Origin: Marinobacter xestospongiae
GTDB taxonomy: Bacteria > Pseudomonadota > Gammaproteobacteria > Pseudomonadales > Oleiphilaceae
Reading direction: 5' to 3'
NCBI RefSeq assembly: GCF_023156385.1
Contig: NZ_JAKZAK010000004.1
Coordinates: 62,001 to 126,000 of the forward strand
DNA length: 64,000 nucleotides
The translations under genes and the position numbers were made by a program. Below the pieces are notes generated by a model. That model did no database searches. It was not told the origin of the DNA and saw only the letters and a list, made by a program, of their open reading frames with translations. Below, one piece after another: positions 52,011 through 60,440 of the stretch. Each line of letters starts with the position of its first letter. Positions within the stretch are counted from its first letter, which is position 1.

Positions 52011-53917
52011 GAGTTGCCCTGCTCCTCAAGTTCCATCCAGCGCTCGATCATTGCTTCCAGATCGGCCTCCATCTCCGCCAGGCGTTCCAGCTTTTCGGTC
52101 ACCTCCGCCTGCGGCCGGGCGTAGAAGTCCGGACCGGAGACTTCCTCCTGCATCGCGGCAAGCGCCGTCTCAAGCTCATTGATCTTGCCCGGAAGCTGCT
52201 CCAGCTCCAGCTTCAACTTGTAACTGAGTTTTGCCGGTCGCTGCTTGGTTTGAGCCTTGGGTTTAGCGGGGGAAGCCTCCGCGGGCGCGGGCTTGGACTT
52301 GACCGGCTCGGAGCGCATTTCAGCGTTGAAACGTCCTCCCTGGCGACGCCAATCACTATAGCCGCCAACGTACTCCTTCACCACACCGCTGCCATCGAGG
52401 GCGATGGTATCGGCAACCACATTGTCGAGGAATTCGCGGTCGTGACTGATCACCAGCACGGTGCCGGAAAACGCCACCAACTGGGCCTCCAACAGCTCCA
52501 GGGTCTCCACATCGAGGTCGTTGGTGGGTTCATCGAGCACCAGGATATTGGCCGGTTTGCTGAACAGCTTGGCGAGCATCAACCGGGCCCGTTCTCCGCC
52601 CGAGAACACCCGGACAGGAGACCGGGCACGCTCGGGGCTGAACAGGAATTCCTGCAGATACCCAAGTACATGTTTCTGCTGGCCATTGATCTCAATGAAC
52701 TCACGCCCTTCCGCCAGATTGTCCAGGGCATTGCTGTCCGGGTCCAATTCACCGCGCAGCTGGTCGAAATACGCCACCTCCCGATTGGTGCCCAGACGGA
52801 TACGACCCTCGGTTGGCTCCAGATCCCCCAACAGCAGTCGCACCAGAGTGGTTTTGCCGGTGCCATTCTCACCAACCAGACCAATCTTGTCGCCCCGCAT
52901 GATGGTCAGGTTCATATCACGGATGATGGACTTGCCGTCGGGATATTTGAAGCCGGCCCCAACCGCCTCCACCACCAGACGACCGGATCGCGCGGCGTCC
53001 TCCACCGAGAAGCTGGCATTGCCCACCCGCTCGCGACGCTGCTTGCGCTCCTCGCGCATGGCCTTAAGCGCTCTGACCCGGCCCATGTTGCGGGTCCGGC
53101 GGGCCTTGATCCCCTGGCGAATCCAGGCTTCTTCCTGCTTGAGACGCTTATCGAACAGGGCATTCTGGCGCTCTTCTTCTTCCAGCGCCTTCTCTTTCAG
53201 CTCCAGATAACGGTCATAGTTGGCAGCGAAGCTCACCAGCTGTCCCCGGTCCAACTCCACAACGCGGGTGGCCACCCGGCGGATGAATGCGCGGTCATGG
53301 CTGACAAACAGAATGGCGCCGGTAAACTGTGCCAACGTTTCTTCCAGCCAGGCGATGGCGGGAACATCCAGATGGTTGGTGGGCTCATCCAGCATCAGAA
53401 TGTCCGGCTCGGCCACCAGAGCCCGGGCCAACAGAACCCGACGCTGCCAGCCACCAGACAGCGTATTCAGCTGCTGGTCAGGATCGATCTGGTACTGCTT
53501 GAGGATGGCGGTGACCTTCTGATCCAGGCGCCAGCCGTCCAGCGCTTCAAGCCGCTCCTGAACCTTTGACATCCGCTCCAGGCTGTTTTCATCGGCCTGC
53601 TGGGACAGGGTATGGAACTCCGCCAGCAACGCGCCAGCCTCGGGAAACGCGCCCGCCACCACGTCGTAGGCCGTACGGGGATCATCCGCCGGCAGGTTCT
53701 GCTGCAACACCGCCAGCGTTGCCCCGGCCTCCAGCTTGACCAGACCACCATCGGGCGTCACCTCGCCGGAAACGATCTTGAGCAGCGTGGATTTACCCTC
53801 GCCGTTGCGGCCAATCAGGCACACCCGCTCGCCGGCCTCAATCACCAGGGACGCCTGGTCCAGCAAGGGGTGCAGACCGAACGCCAGGGACACATCATCC
53901 AGCATCAATAGGGGCAT
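52007..53917 (-). CDS. uup: ABC-F ATPase Uup
   Basis: This is a cytosolic ABC-F protein with two ATPase domains and no membrane segment. Its homologues act on ribosomes or Holliday-junction DNA. The 636 residues equal E. coli Uup. The first Walker A is GRNGEGKST at 36-44, with signature LSGGWQRRVLLARAL and Walker B ILMLDEPTNHLD. The second Walker A is GENGTGKTT, with FSGGERARLMLAKLF and LVLDEPTNDLDVET. A C-terminal coiled-coil DNA/RNA-binding tail (KLKLELEQLPGKINELETAL...) supports Uup rather than EttA. It is co-translated with the downstream Cys-rich protein. Confidence 0.95.
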   Translation of the reverse strand: MPLLMLDDVSLAFGLHPLLDQASLVIEAGERVCLIGRNGEGKSTLLKIVSGEVTPDGGLVKLEAGATLAVLQQNLPADDPRTAYDVVAGAFPEAGALLAEFHTLSQQADENSLERMSKVQERLEALDGWRLDQKVTAILKQYQIDPDQQLNTLSGGWQRRVLLARALVAEPDILMLDEPTNHLDVPAIAWLEETLAQFTGAILFVSHDRAFIRRVATRVVELDRGQLVSFAANYDRYLELKEKALEEEERQNALFDKRLKQEEAWIRQGIKARRTRNMGRVRALKAMREERKQRRERVGNASFSVEDAARSGRLVVEAVGAGFKYPDGKSIIRDMNLTIMRGDKIGLVGENGTGKTTLVRLLLGDLEPTEGRIRLGTNREVAYFDQLRGELDPDSNALDNLAEGREFIEINGQQKHVLGYLQEFLFSPERARSPVRVFSGGERARLMLAKLFSKPANILVLDEPTNDLDVETLELLEAQLVAFSGTVLVISHDREFLDNVVADTIALDGSGVVKEYVGGYSDWRRQGGRFNAEMRSEPVKSKPAPAEASPAKPKAQTKQRPAKLSYKLKLELEQLPGKINELETALAAMQEEVSGPDFYARPQAEVTEKLERLAEMEADLEAMIERWMELEEQGNS

Positions 53918-53921
53918 AAAC

Positions 53922-54722
53922 TCAGGACTCCTGTTGCAAAATCTCTACCGGGTCTCCCCGTCTCACCATCACGCCATCAGGTCGATGCAGCGCATTGATG
54001 CCAAACATCACACCGTCCGGGGTACGCCGGAACCTGCCCAGGGTTCGAAGGGGCTGGGCATCCGTCGCCTTGGTGCCGAGATCCGGATCGACGGTGGTCA
54101 TCACGCAGCGCGAGCAGGGCTTCACCAGATCAAACACCACCTCGCCAATCCGCAACTGGCGCCACTGGTCTTCCTGCCATGCCTGAGCGCCCTCAATCAC
54201 CAGATTGGGCCGGAACCGACGGATGTCGACCGGGTTGTCCAGACGGCTGTTCAGGTCATCCAGGGAGGCCTGGTTGACGATCAGGAACGGGAAACCGTCG
54301 GCAAAACCCACTCGCCGCCGCTCCGTCACCCGACCGCCCTTGACTTCACGGAAGGTGGCGTCAGGCATATGGACCAGTGTCAGCGATTCACCGATGAATC
54401 CGGACAACGCCTCGGAGGCAGAGCCTGCGGCATCACAGGCCTTGACCCAATCCTGCCAGACCCGTACCGGCCGGCTAGCGTGGCCAGGTTCCAGAGTGTG
54501 GGCGCCGAGGCCAGGCACATCAATAACCACCTCTCCCCGGGCAATGGCGGTATGAATCAGCGCCAATCGGGGATGGCTGCGTTGGGTGACGAACTGACCT
54601 TCGGCATCGACAATCATCCAGCGACGATCACCAGCCGGACCGAACTCATCGAGCGCCATCTCGGGAAGCGCAATACCGCGCAGGGATTTAACCGGGTACA
54701 CGAATTGCGACAGCACCTGCAT
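53922..54722 (-). CDS. MOSC-domain protein (YcbX-like)
   Basis: The protein is 266 residues from the ATG at 54722, which follows GGAGG by eight bases. The N-terminal MOSC_N beta-barrel (SQFVYPVKSLRGIALPEMAL, GPAGDRRWMIVD) leads into a MOSC domain with the conserved Cys in KPCSRCVMTTVDPDLG. YcbX/mARC-type proteins bind molybdenum cofactor and reduce N-hydroxylated compounds, often with a flavin or ferredoxin reductase partner; no C-terminal ferredoxin domain is fused here. It lies four bases before uup. Confidence 0.9.
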   Translation of the reverse strand: MQVLSQFVYPVKSLRGIALPEMALDEFGPAGDRRWMIVDAEGQFVTQRSHPRLALIHTAIARGEVVIDVPGLGAHTLEPGHASRPVRVWQDWVKACDAAGSASEALSGFIGESLTLVHMPDATFREVKGGRVTERRRVGFADGFPFLIVNQASLDDLNSRLDNPVDIRRFRPNLVIEGAQAWQEDQWRQLRIGEVVFDLVKPCSRCVMTTVDPDLGTKATDAQPLRTLGRFRRTPDGVMFGINALHRPDGVMVRRGDPVEILQQES

Positions 54723-54893
54723 GATCAGGACCTCCGGGCGTGGTTTGCGAGGGTGCAAGGGGCGGAGGCAGGAGCATTCGACAGGCTGCGGGGCCTGTCG
54801 CCGATCCCGCTACCGGAACCCGCGAACGGGGCAGTATAACTGAGATCGGCGGTGTTTAGGGGGATTGCCGGGTGCGGTTGCGCCCAGGCGTCT

Positions 54894-55799
54894 TTATTTC
54901 AGGGCGGCGATGATCGCATTGGCAGCCTGACGCCATTGCGCCACCACCGAATCGCCATCTGGCGCAATGACCACCGGTGACGCACCGGCACCCACAATGG
55001 CTGCGTGAACATCGTCCGGCAGGCTGGTATGGTGCAGCACCGCACCGACGCCGGAGTCGCGGATGGTCGACACCAGCGCCGCTATCTGGTCCTCGCTCCA
55101 GGACCGGGTCTGCGGCGCCTGAAACGGCACTGACTCAAGGTTCAGACCACTGACCAGGTAGCTGAGCCGGTCGGACAGCGAGATCACGGCCATCTGTTCC
55201 AGCTCCAGCAACGCCATTTCAACGTCAACCGATGCCACCAACAAACGGCGACGGAAACTGGCGAGGTTGTCGTCAATCCGCTCGGCAGAGCCCGGTGACA
55301 GACGCGCCAGATCCGCCGCTATGATATCTGCCATGCGACCAAGGTTGTCCGGAGACCACCAGGGCCCATGCCCCATGCCGGTGCCGGCGCGCAAAGCAAT
55401 CCCTGGAAGCGCGTGATCGAGAGGGGCTGCGGCATCAATCTCAAGGATGCGGAAATTGACGCGGCGTGCCAACGGGAACAGCGGGTCCTGGGGCCACAGC
55501 GACCGCAGGCCGATAACCGCATCCGCCTCACCGGCCAGTTGCTCCAGCTTGCGACTGCCCCGCCCCTCGAAATAGGACTGCCAGCGGGTGAACGGCAGAC
55601 GCGCAGATACCGCTGCCTTAACCTGAATATCCGTGCCTTCGGCCAACGCCGAAGCCAACGCAACCACCGCCGGGTGCGCAGCCAGCACGGTATGGTCAGA
55701 CTTCATTTCCTCGGCTGCAAGCCGGCCACCGGTGACCGTCAGGGCAAACGCCAATATCAACAACGCCAGGATTCGGCCAATACAGGAACTCACAGTCAC
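54894..55799 (-). CDS. Divergent periplasmic binding protein, cluster A-1 (FpvF-like)
   Basis: This 301-residue exported protein starts at GTG in a GTGA overlap with the permease stop. After a signal peptide (LALLILAFALTVTGGRLAA) it follows the ZnuA/metal-SBP fold: a first lobe, a long linking-helix region (HGPWWSPDNLGRMADIIAAD, then GSAERIDDNLASFRRRL), then the second lobe. The usual His metal ligands of ZnuA are mostly missing, so it may bind something other than a bare metal. By position it is the FpvF counterpart, the second binding protein that contacts ferri-pyoverdine in P. aeruginosa. It is last in the operon. Confidence 0.75.
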   Translation of the reverse strand: MTVSSCIGRILALLILAFALTVTGGRLAAEEMKSDHTVLAAHPAVVALASALAEGTDIQVKAAVSARLPFTRWQSYFEGRGSRKLEQLAGEADAVIGLRSLWPQDPLFPLARRVNFRILEIDAAAPLDHALPGIALRAGTGMGHGPWWSPDNLGRMADIIAADLARLSPGSAERIDDNLASFRRRLLVASVDVEMALLELEQMAVISLSDRLSYLVSGLNLESVPFQAPQTRSWSEDQIAALVSTIRDSGVGAVLHHTSLPDDVHAAIVGAGASPVVIAPDGDSVVAQWRQAANAIIAALK

Positions 55800-56698
55800 A
55801 CCACGTCTCCTTTCATGGCCGGCACCAAGCTGCGGGCCACCGCGGCCAGCAGGAACAGACTGCCTGCCACCAGGATGATCGCGGCTCCTGACGGTACCGG
55901 CAGGTTAAATACGATGGGCAGGAGGATGCCTGCCAGGGTGCTGACCACCGAGATCACCACCGACCCCCAGAAAAATCCTCGCAGCGACCTGCTCACCAGA
56001 CGGGCACAGGCTGCCGGGATCACCAGCAGCGCGCCCACCAGGATGGCACCGATCACCTTCACCGAGGCCACGGTGACCATCGTCACCAGGACCACGAACA
56101 GATAGTCCATCAGCTTCACCGAGACCCCGCGAACAGCCGCCAGCTGGGGATTGAAACTCACCAGCATCATGCGATTGTAAAACGGCAGCATCGCCATCAG
56201 GGTGAGCAAAGCCACTACCGCCAACACCGTCAGGTCCTGACTGTTGACCGTCAGCACTGAGCCAAAGAGGACATTCTCAAGAATGTGAATGTTGATGCGG
56301 CTGGCAAGGATCAGCAACATACTGGCACCCAGCGCCAGGGACAGGGACAGGAATACACCAATCAGGGTGTCCGGTGACAGACCGGTCCGATTGCGCAGGT
56401 AGTTCAGCATCAGACCAAACAGCAGGCAGTAACCAAACAGGCTGCCGTAGGGACCGGTGTAGGGCTCACCCAGCAGAATACCGATGGCCACACCAGTCAA
56501 TGCCGAATGACCAATCGCCTCCGAGAAAAAGGCGAACCGCTTGACCACCACCAGCGTACCAAGACTCCCCAGCACCGGCCCGATGATCAGCCCCGCCATC
56601 AACGCGTTGACCACAAACCCATAGGTCAGCAGCTCCGGCAGATAGCCCGCCTGGGCCCAGCTCACGATCAGTGTCCGTAAACCATCGAACAAGCTCAC
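55796..56698 (-). CDS. ABC-3 family metal permease (FpvE-like)
   Basis: This 300-residue inner-membrane protein has about eight hydrophobic helices of the ZnuB/MntB permease family. Typical segments are VKRFAFFSEAIGHSALTGVA (the cytoplasmic coupling region), LFGYCLLFGLMLNYLRNRTG and VTVASVKVIGAILVGALLVIPAACARLV. It starts at GTG in a GTGA overlap with the ATPase stop and overlaps the next gene by four bases. Family wording would be zinc/manganese; the operon context argues for siderophore-derived iron. Confidence 0.88.
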   Translation of the reverse strand: MSLFDGLRTLIVSWAQAGYLPELLTYGFVVNALMAGLIIGPVLGSLGTLVVVKRFAFFSEAIGHSALTGVAIGILLGEPYTGPYGSLFGYCLLFGLMLNYLRNRTGLSPDTLIGVFLSLSLALGASMLLILASRINIHILENVLFGSVLTVNSQDLTVLAVVALLTLMAMLPFYNRMMLVSFNPQLAAVRGVSVKLMDYLFVVLVTMVTVASVKVIGAILVGALLVIPAACARLVSRSLRGFFWGSVVISVVSTLAGILLPIVFNLPVPSGAAIILVAGSLFLLAAVARSLVPAMKGDVV

Positions 56699-57456
56699 GC
56701 CACCTCCCCCGCCGCAAGCGGAACCTCAGTTGCCGAGTGGCTGAACAGGTTGATCAGCCGTTCCGGTGCCAGCGCCTGCTCTGGCGTTTCATGGAACAGC
56801 AGTTTGCGGTTCAGGCCGGTGACGGTGTCCGCCAGTCGTCGAACCGCCGCCAGGTCATGCTCAATCCAGACCACAGTGCGACCCTCCGCCTGCCACTGGC
56901 CAAGCAGGGTCTCGAACAGGCGGATTCCGGCCTCATCCAGGGCGGCCAGCGGTTCGTCCAGAACCAGCAGGTCGGCCTGGGGCATCAGTGCCTGTGCCAA
57001 CAGCACCCGCTGACGTTCGCCACCGGACAGCGCCCCCATCCGGCGACGCCGCTTGCCGGAGAGACCGACCCGCGCCAGCGCCGTATCGACCAGCTCACGA
57101 TGGCGACGGGCCAGACCAAGAAAGCCGGGACGGGTCTGTACCATGGTGGCGAGCACATCCTCCACCGTCATCGGCAGTCCCCGCTCGAATTCCAGCGCCT
57201 GGGGCACATACCCGACATTGCCGGCGTCGCCGGGCCAGGTCATGGCGATCTGTCCCTGGTGCGGCATCTGACCCAACAGCGCCTTCACCAGCGAGCTTTT
57301 ACCACCGCCGTTTGGCCCAACCAGGGCATGGGTACGGCCGGCCGACAGCTCCAGACAGATATCGCAGAGGATATCGGTGCCACCAAGCGACAGCGACACT
57401 GACCCGAACGCAATCGCCGGTCCCGTCCCCGGGACGGGCGTAACGGCCATGTTCAC
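56695..57456 (-). CDS. ABC transporter ATPase, metal-type (FpvD-like)
   Basis: This is the ATPase subunit of a cluster A importer. The 253 residues show Walker A GPNGGGKSS at 47-55, a Q-loop, the signature ALSGGERQRVLLAQAL, Walker B LLVLDEPLAALDE and the switch histidine in WIEHDLAAV. The start is GTG in a GTGA overlap with the upstream binding-protein stop; an ATG two codons in is an alternative. It pairs with the permease that overlaps it downstream. Confidence 0.93.
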   Translation of the reverse strand: MNMAVTPVPGTGPAIAFGSVSLSLGGTDILCDICLELSAGRTHALVGPNGGGKSSLVKALLGQMPHQGQIAMTWPGDAGNVGYVPQALEFERGLPMTVEDVLATMVQTRPGFLGLARRHRELVDTALARVGLSGKRRRRMGALSGGERQRVLLAQALMPQADLLVLDEPLAALDEAGIRLFETLLGQWQAEGRTVVWIEHDLAAVRRLADTVTGLNRKLLFHETPEQALAPERLINLFSHSATEVPLAAGEVA

Positions 57457-58400
57457 GGCGTCGTCTCCAGAATCGCATCGACCACGGTGTCGAGGTTGTG
57501 GGCCATGTCCTTTTCAAACCGGTCCGCGGAGTACTCGCCGTAGGAGATGTGACTGAGGGCGTAGAGCCGCACGCCGGACTCACGGCGGATGGTGTCAACG
57601 TAGGTGGATGGAAAATCCATTTCCGAGAAGATGACGTCCACATCCAGTTCGTTGAGCGTGTCAATGGTGGTCTTGAGTTGGGACGGGCTCGGCTCGATAC
57701 CGTGGGCAGGCTCCACCACCGCAGTCACCTCCACGCCAAACTCCCGCAGCAGGTAGTCGTAGGCACCGTGGATGGTTGCTACCCGCAGATCGGTCGCCGG
57801 AGACTCAGCCAGACGCGCCAGCGCCCTTGCACGCATCCCCCGGAGCGTTCGGGCGTACCGCCGGGCATTGGTGCGGAAGTCGTCGGCGTGTTCCGGCGCC
57901 AGCTCTGCCAGTTCACGGGCAATGGTGTTGACCTGGGCAATGGCGGCGGTAATGGACAGGAAGGTATGGGGGTTCACCACCGCCCCGGAATCCTCACCAC
58001 TGCGCAATGCCGACATACCGGACGCGGCCAGCAGGGGGACCCGGGCATTGGCCTCGATAATGGGCAGGTCGGGGCTGTCACTGGCGGCGATCATGCGGTC
58101 GACAAAATCGTCGTGGCCAATGCCGTTGATCACCACCGCGTCCAGGGTGGCAATGCGCTGGATATCTTCAGCCCGGGGCTCAAAGGCATGGGGGTTGAAG
58201 CCGACAGGAATCAGCGGCACCACCTCGGCATGGTCGCCCACAATGTTGGCAACGTAACTGTAATACGGATGCAGGGTAACGCCGATTCTCAGGCCATCCG
58301 CCAGCACCACCGACGGCAGCGCCAACAGGGCAAACATCAGCCAGCGGCCCAGGCCCGTACGCCGGCCACGACGGCCGGTCAGGGAAATCGTCTGTTTCAT
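57453..58400 (-). CDS. ZnuA-family metal/siderophore-iron binding protein (FpvC-like)
   Basis: This is a periplasmic substrate-binding protein of cluster A-1. From the ATG at 58400 (GAGAGAG eight bases before) it has 315 residues, with a signal peptide (GRWLMFALLALPSVVLA). Metal ligands are conserved: His71 in FNPHAFEP, His145 in VVNPHTFL, His211 in ATIHGAYD, plus Glu260 and an acidic/His segment VVEPAHGIEPSPSQ. It would bind Fe2+/Zn2+/Mn2+-type ions. It precedes the ATPase by a GTGA overlap. By order it matches FpvC, which takes iron after periplasmic reduction. Confidence 0.88.
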   Translation of the reverse strand: MKQTISLTGRRGRRTGLGRWLMFALLALPSVVLADGLRIGVTLHPYYSYVANIVGDHAEVVPLIPVGFNPHAFEPRAEDIQRIATLDAVVINGIGHDDFVDRMIAASDSPDLPIIEANARVPLLAASGMSALRSGEDSGAVVNPHTFLSITAAIAQVNTIARELAELAPEHADDFRTNARRYARTLRGMRARALARLAESPATDLRVATIHGAYDYLLREFGVEVTAVVEPAHGIEPSPSQLKTTIDTLNELDVDVIFSEMDFPSTYVDTIRRESGVRLYALSHISYGEYSADRFEKDMAHNLDTVVDAILETTP

Positions 58401-58401
58401 A

Positions 58402-58995
58402 TCACTGTCTCTCTCGGGTAACGCCGGCATCGAACTGGGCAACCACCAGATGCCAGCCAGACTTGGCCAGATCGGCGGGCATCAGGGAAGCCGGCAGGGT
58501 CGCGCCGGCCTCCCGGTTCAGCCAGACCCGTACGTCAGAGGGTTCGGTATCAGCAGCCGGGGCAGCCAGCAGTAACGAGCCGGCAACCTCGGGCTCTGCG
58601 GTCTCGCCGTAATACACAACCGCCGTGGCTACCGGACCGTCATCGGTCACACCGGCCAGCGTCAGCCGCTGCCAACGATGATGGCCACGGCGGGCGGCAC
58701 TGGCGTCAGCGATGAACGGCGGCAGACCGCTGTCGGCCAGCTCTGCAACCGCTGGTGCCTCGGCATAGAACAGCAGCTCATCGTAGGCAACCCGCAGGTC
58801 GGCGTAGAGCCCCTGCTCCGCCGCGGTAAGGTCTCGTCTTGCGTCCAACTGGTGTGGTGCCAGCTCAGCGACGTGATAATCACGCCCGTGCCACCCCACG
58901 ACCAGCGCCGCGGTGGCGAGAATCAGCCCCGCCGCCAGCAGCAGCCACAGGGTCTCGTGGCCGGCACCGGCCGGCTCGACAACAACGGTGGTCAC
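58402..58995 (-). CDS. Membrane-anchored periplasmic protein (DUF6162-like; FpvK position)
   Basis: The 197 residues have one N-terminal transmembrane helix (ETLWLLLAAGLILATAALVVGW), and the remainder is probably periplasmic. I recall such proteins as DUF6162, found next to metal ABC genes in Pseudomonas. The start is GTG in a GTGA overlap with the upstream stop, and the stop is one base from the next ATG (TGATATG), so it is tightly coupled. The position between the small exported protein and the first binding protein corresponds to FpvK. Molecular function unknown. Confidence 0.7.
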   Translation of the reverse strand: MTTVVVEPAGAGHETLWLLLAAGLILATAALVVGWHGRDYHVAELAPHQLDARRDLTAAEQGLYADLRVAYDELLFYAEAPAVAELADSGLPPFIADASAARRGHHRWQRLTLAGVTDDGPVATAVVYYGETAEPEVAGSLLLAAPAADTEPSDVRVWLNREAGATLPASLMPADLAKSGWHLVVAQFDAGVTRERQ

Positions 58996-59330
58996 GGCGC
59001 GATGCCGGTATAGTCAATCTCAAAGACGTGGCCGGGACCGGCATCAAAGAGGATGTAAAACTCGCCATCGGGCTTCTCGAACACGATTTTGGAGTCGGCA
59101 TCCAGCTCACCGGGAATCAGGATTTCCTCTTCGTAGGAAATCACATCCATGGTGACACCCGGCGCCAGACTGCCGTCGGAATAGCCGCCCTGACAACGAA
59201 TGGTATGGTCGTTGACATACTCGCACTGTGCCACCGGGTTATGGGCCAGTGTCACCGGACTGACTGCCGCCAGTCCCAGCACCACCCCTGCTCGAACGCC
59301 CCAGTACAGGAGCCCCTGTTTCATCGCCAT
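58992..59330 (-). CDS. Small exported beta-rich protein, DAGPGH motif
   Basis: The protein is 112 residues from the ATG at 59330, which follows AGGAG by seven bases; the AGGAG itself sits in the upstream stop region. A signal peptide (VRAGVVLGLAAVSPVTLA) precedes two cysteines (AQCEY, IRCQGGYSDG) and a beta-sandwich pattern ending in LFDAGPGHVFEIDYTG. The DAGPGH element is seen in transthyretin-like domains of nickel/cobalt-uptake accessory proteins (from memory). Between the DUF3325-CxxC protein and the DUF6162-like protein it probably assists periplasmic iron handling. No enzymatic motif. Confidence 0.65.
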   Translation of the reverse strand: MAMKQGLLYWGVRAGVVLGLAAVSPVTLAHNPVAQCEYVNDHTIRCQGGYSDGSLAPGVTMDVISYEEEILIPGELDADSKIVFEKPDGEFYILFDAGPGHVFEIDYTGIAP

Positions 59331-59334
59331 TGCC

Positions 59335-60147
59335 TTACTCCTCACGGTTGTTGAACCAGTTGGCAGTGTTGGGAGAGACCTGTGCCAACGGCACCTGCGC
59401 CTGATAAACCTTGCCGTCCTTGCCTTCCACCGTCAGCCAGAATTCATCGTCGGCCTTGGCGGTGGGCGGGAACGCCAGCTCCGCCCCCATGGTCCGCCGA
59501 CCACGTAACTGGGTGCCCACGGTGCGCATCGACCGCGGCTTCTGCAGTCGCAGATACACCTGTCGCATTTGCAGCTGGCAACCATCGCAGAAACGCACCT
59601 GATAGGACTTGACCGGCACATCCATCGCCGCCAGTTTGGGAACATCGGGGTTGGCTTCGGCCAGGGTGAAGGTCCAGTCACCAATCTGCCCCCGTACGGC
59701 GTCCGAACCCAACAACGGGTTGACCGGATACTGCAGCATCCAGGCCGCAAACACCGCCGGGCTGGCAACCAGCAGCAGCGCCATCACGACCTGCCGCCCG
59801 CGGCTTCGCTGAGGTTCTGCCGGCTCTGTTTCCGGTCGCCGACGCTTTGGTGTCGACGCCTTGCCAGTAGAGACCTGGCGCCGCGTTTCCCAGCGCGACA
59901 TGCCCCATGCCAGCAGCACCCCCACGATGGTCAGCCAACCCAGCAGATGCACCTGGCCCGAGCTGATGCCCCAGAACCCGATGCCCACTGCCAGCGCTAG
60001 CACCAGCAACCCCCAACCAGCCACTTTCAGCACCCGCTGGGCACGCGCCGAACACTCCAGACCCAGCTGCCGGGCATGCTTTGGCATGGCCAGCGCCAAC
60101 GCCACAAATCCCGAGAGTGACAGGACCACCACCACCAACTGTTTCAT
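59335..60147 (-). CDS. DUF3325-like membrane protein fused to periplasmic CxxC domain
   Basis: The protein is 270 residues from the ATG at 60147, in a four-base overlap with the DUF3649-like gene. The first ~90 residues are three helices typical of DUF3325 (KQLVVVVLSLSGFVALALAM, GWGLLVLALAVGIGFW, GWLTIVGVLLAWGMSRW). A basic linker follows, then a fourth helix (VVMALLLVASPAVFAAWML) and a ~130-residue extracytoplasmic domain with Cys187-x2-Cys190 (RFCDGCQLQMRQVYLRL). The CxxC could be redox-active or bind metal. The fusion is unusual; related systems keep short DUF3325 proteins. Confidence 0.75.
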   Translation of the reverse strand: MKQLVVVVLSLSGFVALALAMPKHARQLGLECSARAQRVLKVAGWGLLVLALAVGIGFWGISSGQVHLLGWLTIVGVLLAWGMSRWETRRQVSTGKASTPKRRRPETEPAEPQRSRGRQVVMALLLVASPAVFAAWMLQYPVNPLLGSDAVRGQIGDWTFTLAEANPDVPKLAAMDVPVKSYQVRFCDGCQLQMRQVYLRLQKPRSMRTVGTQLRGRRTMGAELAFPPTAKADDEFWLTVEGKDGKVYQAQVPLAQVSPNTANWFNNREE

Positions 60148-60440
60148 AGCCAGCCTCCCGGCAAGATCGCCGCGTTCATCAATGCCAGGGCAGCGCAGCT
60201 CAGTGCCAGCCCCACCCAGGCCCGGGTCGCCGAGCGCACGCTGAATACCCAGATGATCGCCGCTGTGTAAACGGCAAAGCTGAGCAGCGAGGCCGCCACC
60301 ACAGCCTCGGCCTGTGGCATCGGCCAAACCAGGGCCAGGAACACCGTCAGCAGCGACGTAAACAGGTAGCCACCGAAGATCGCCGCCAGCACCCGGAACA
60401 ACACCTGCCAGCGATAACGGGCATCATCAGACAGTGTCAT
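60144..60440 (-). CDS. DUF3649-like small membrane protein
   Basis: The protein is 98 residues from the ATG at 60440, overlapping the PepSY gene stop by four bases (ATGA). It has three hydrophobic helices (VLFRVLAAIFGGYLFTSLLT, ASLLSFAVYTAAIIWVFSV, WVGLALSCAALALMNAAIL). DUF3649 proteins are recurrent neighbours of PepSY reductase and DUF3325 genes in siderophore loci. The role is unknown, presumably assembling with the PepSY protein. Confidence 0.78.
   Translation of the reverse strand: MTLSDDARYRWQVLFRVLAAIFGGYLFTSLLTVFLALVWPMPQAEAVVAASLLSFAVYTAAIIWVFSVRSATRAWVGLALSCAALALMNAAILPGGWL

Noticed and set aside
54894..58400. Calling the ABC genes a zinc uptake system znuABC
   Set aside because: Family membership fits, but the Fur box, PepSY reductase and two different binding proteins fit siderophore-iron import better. 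Symbols were left blank because the equivalence to fpv genes is inferred from order.
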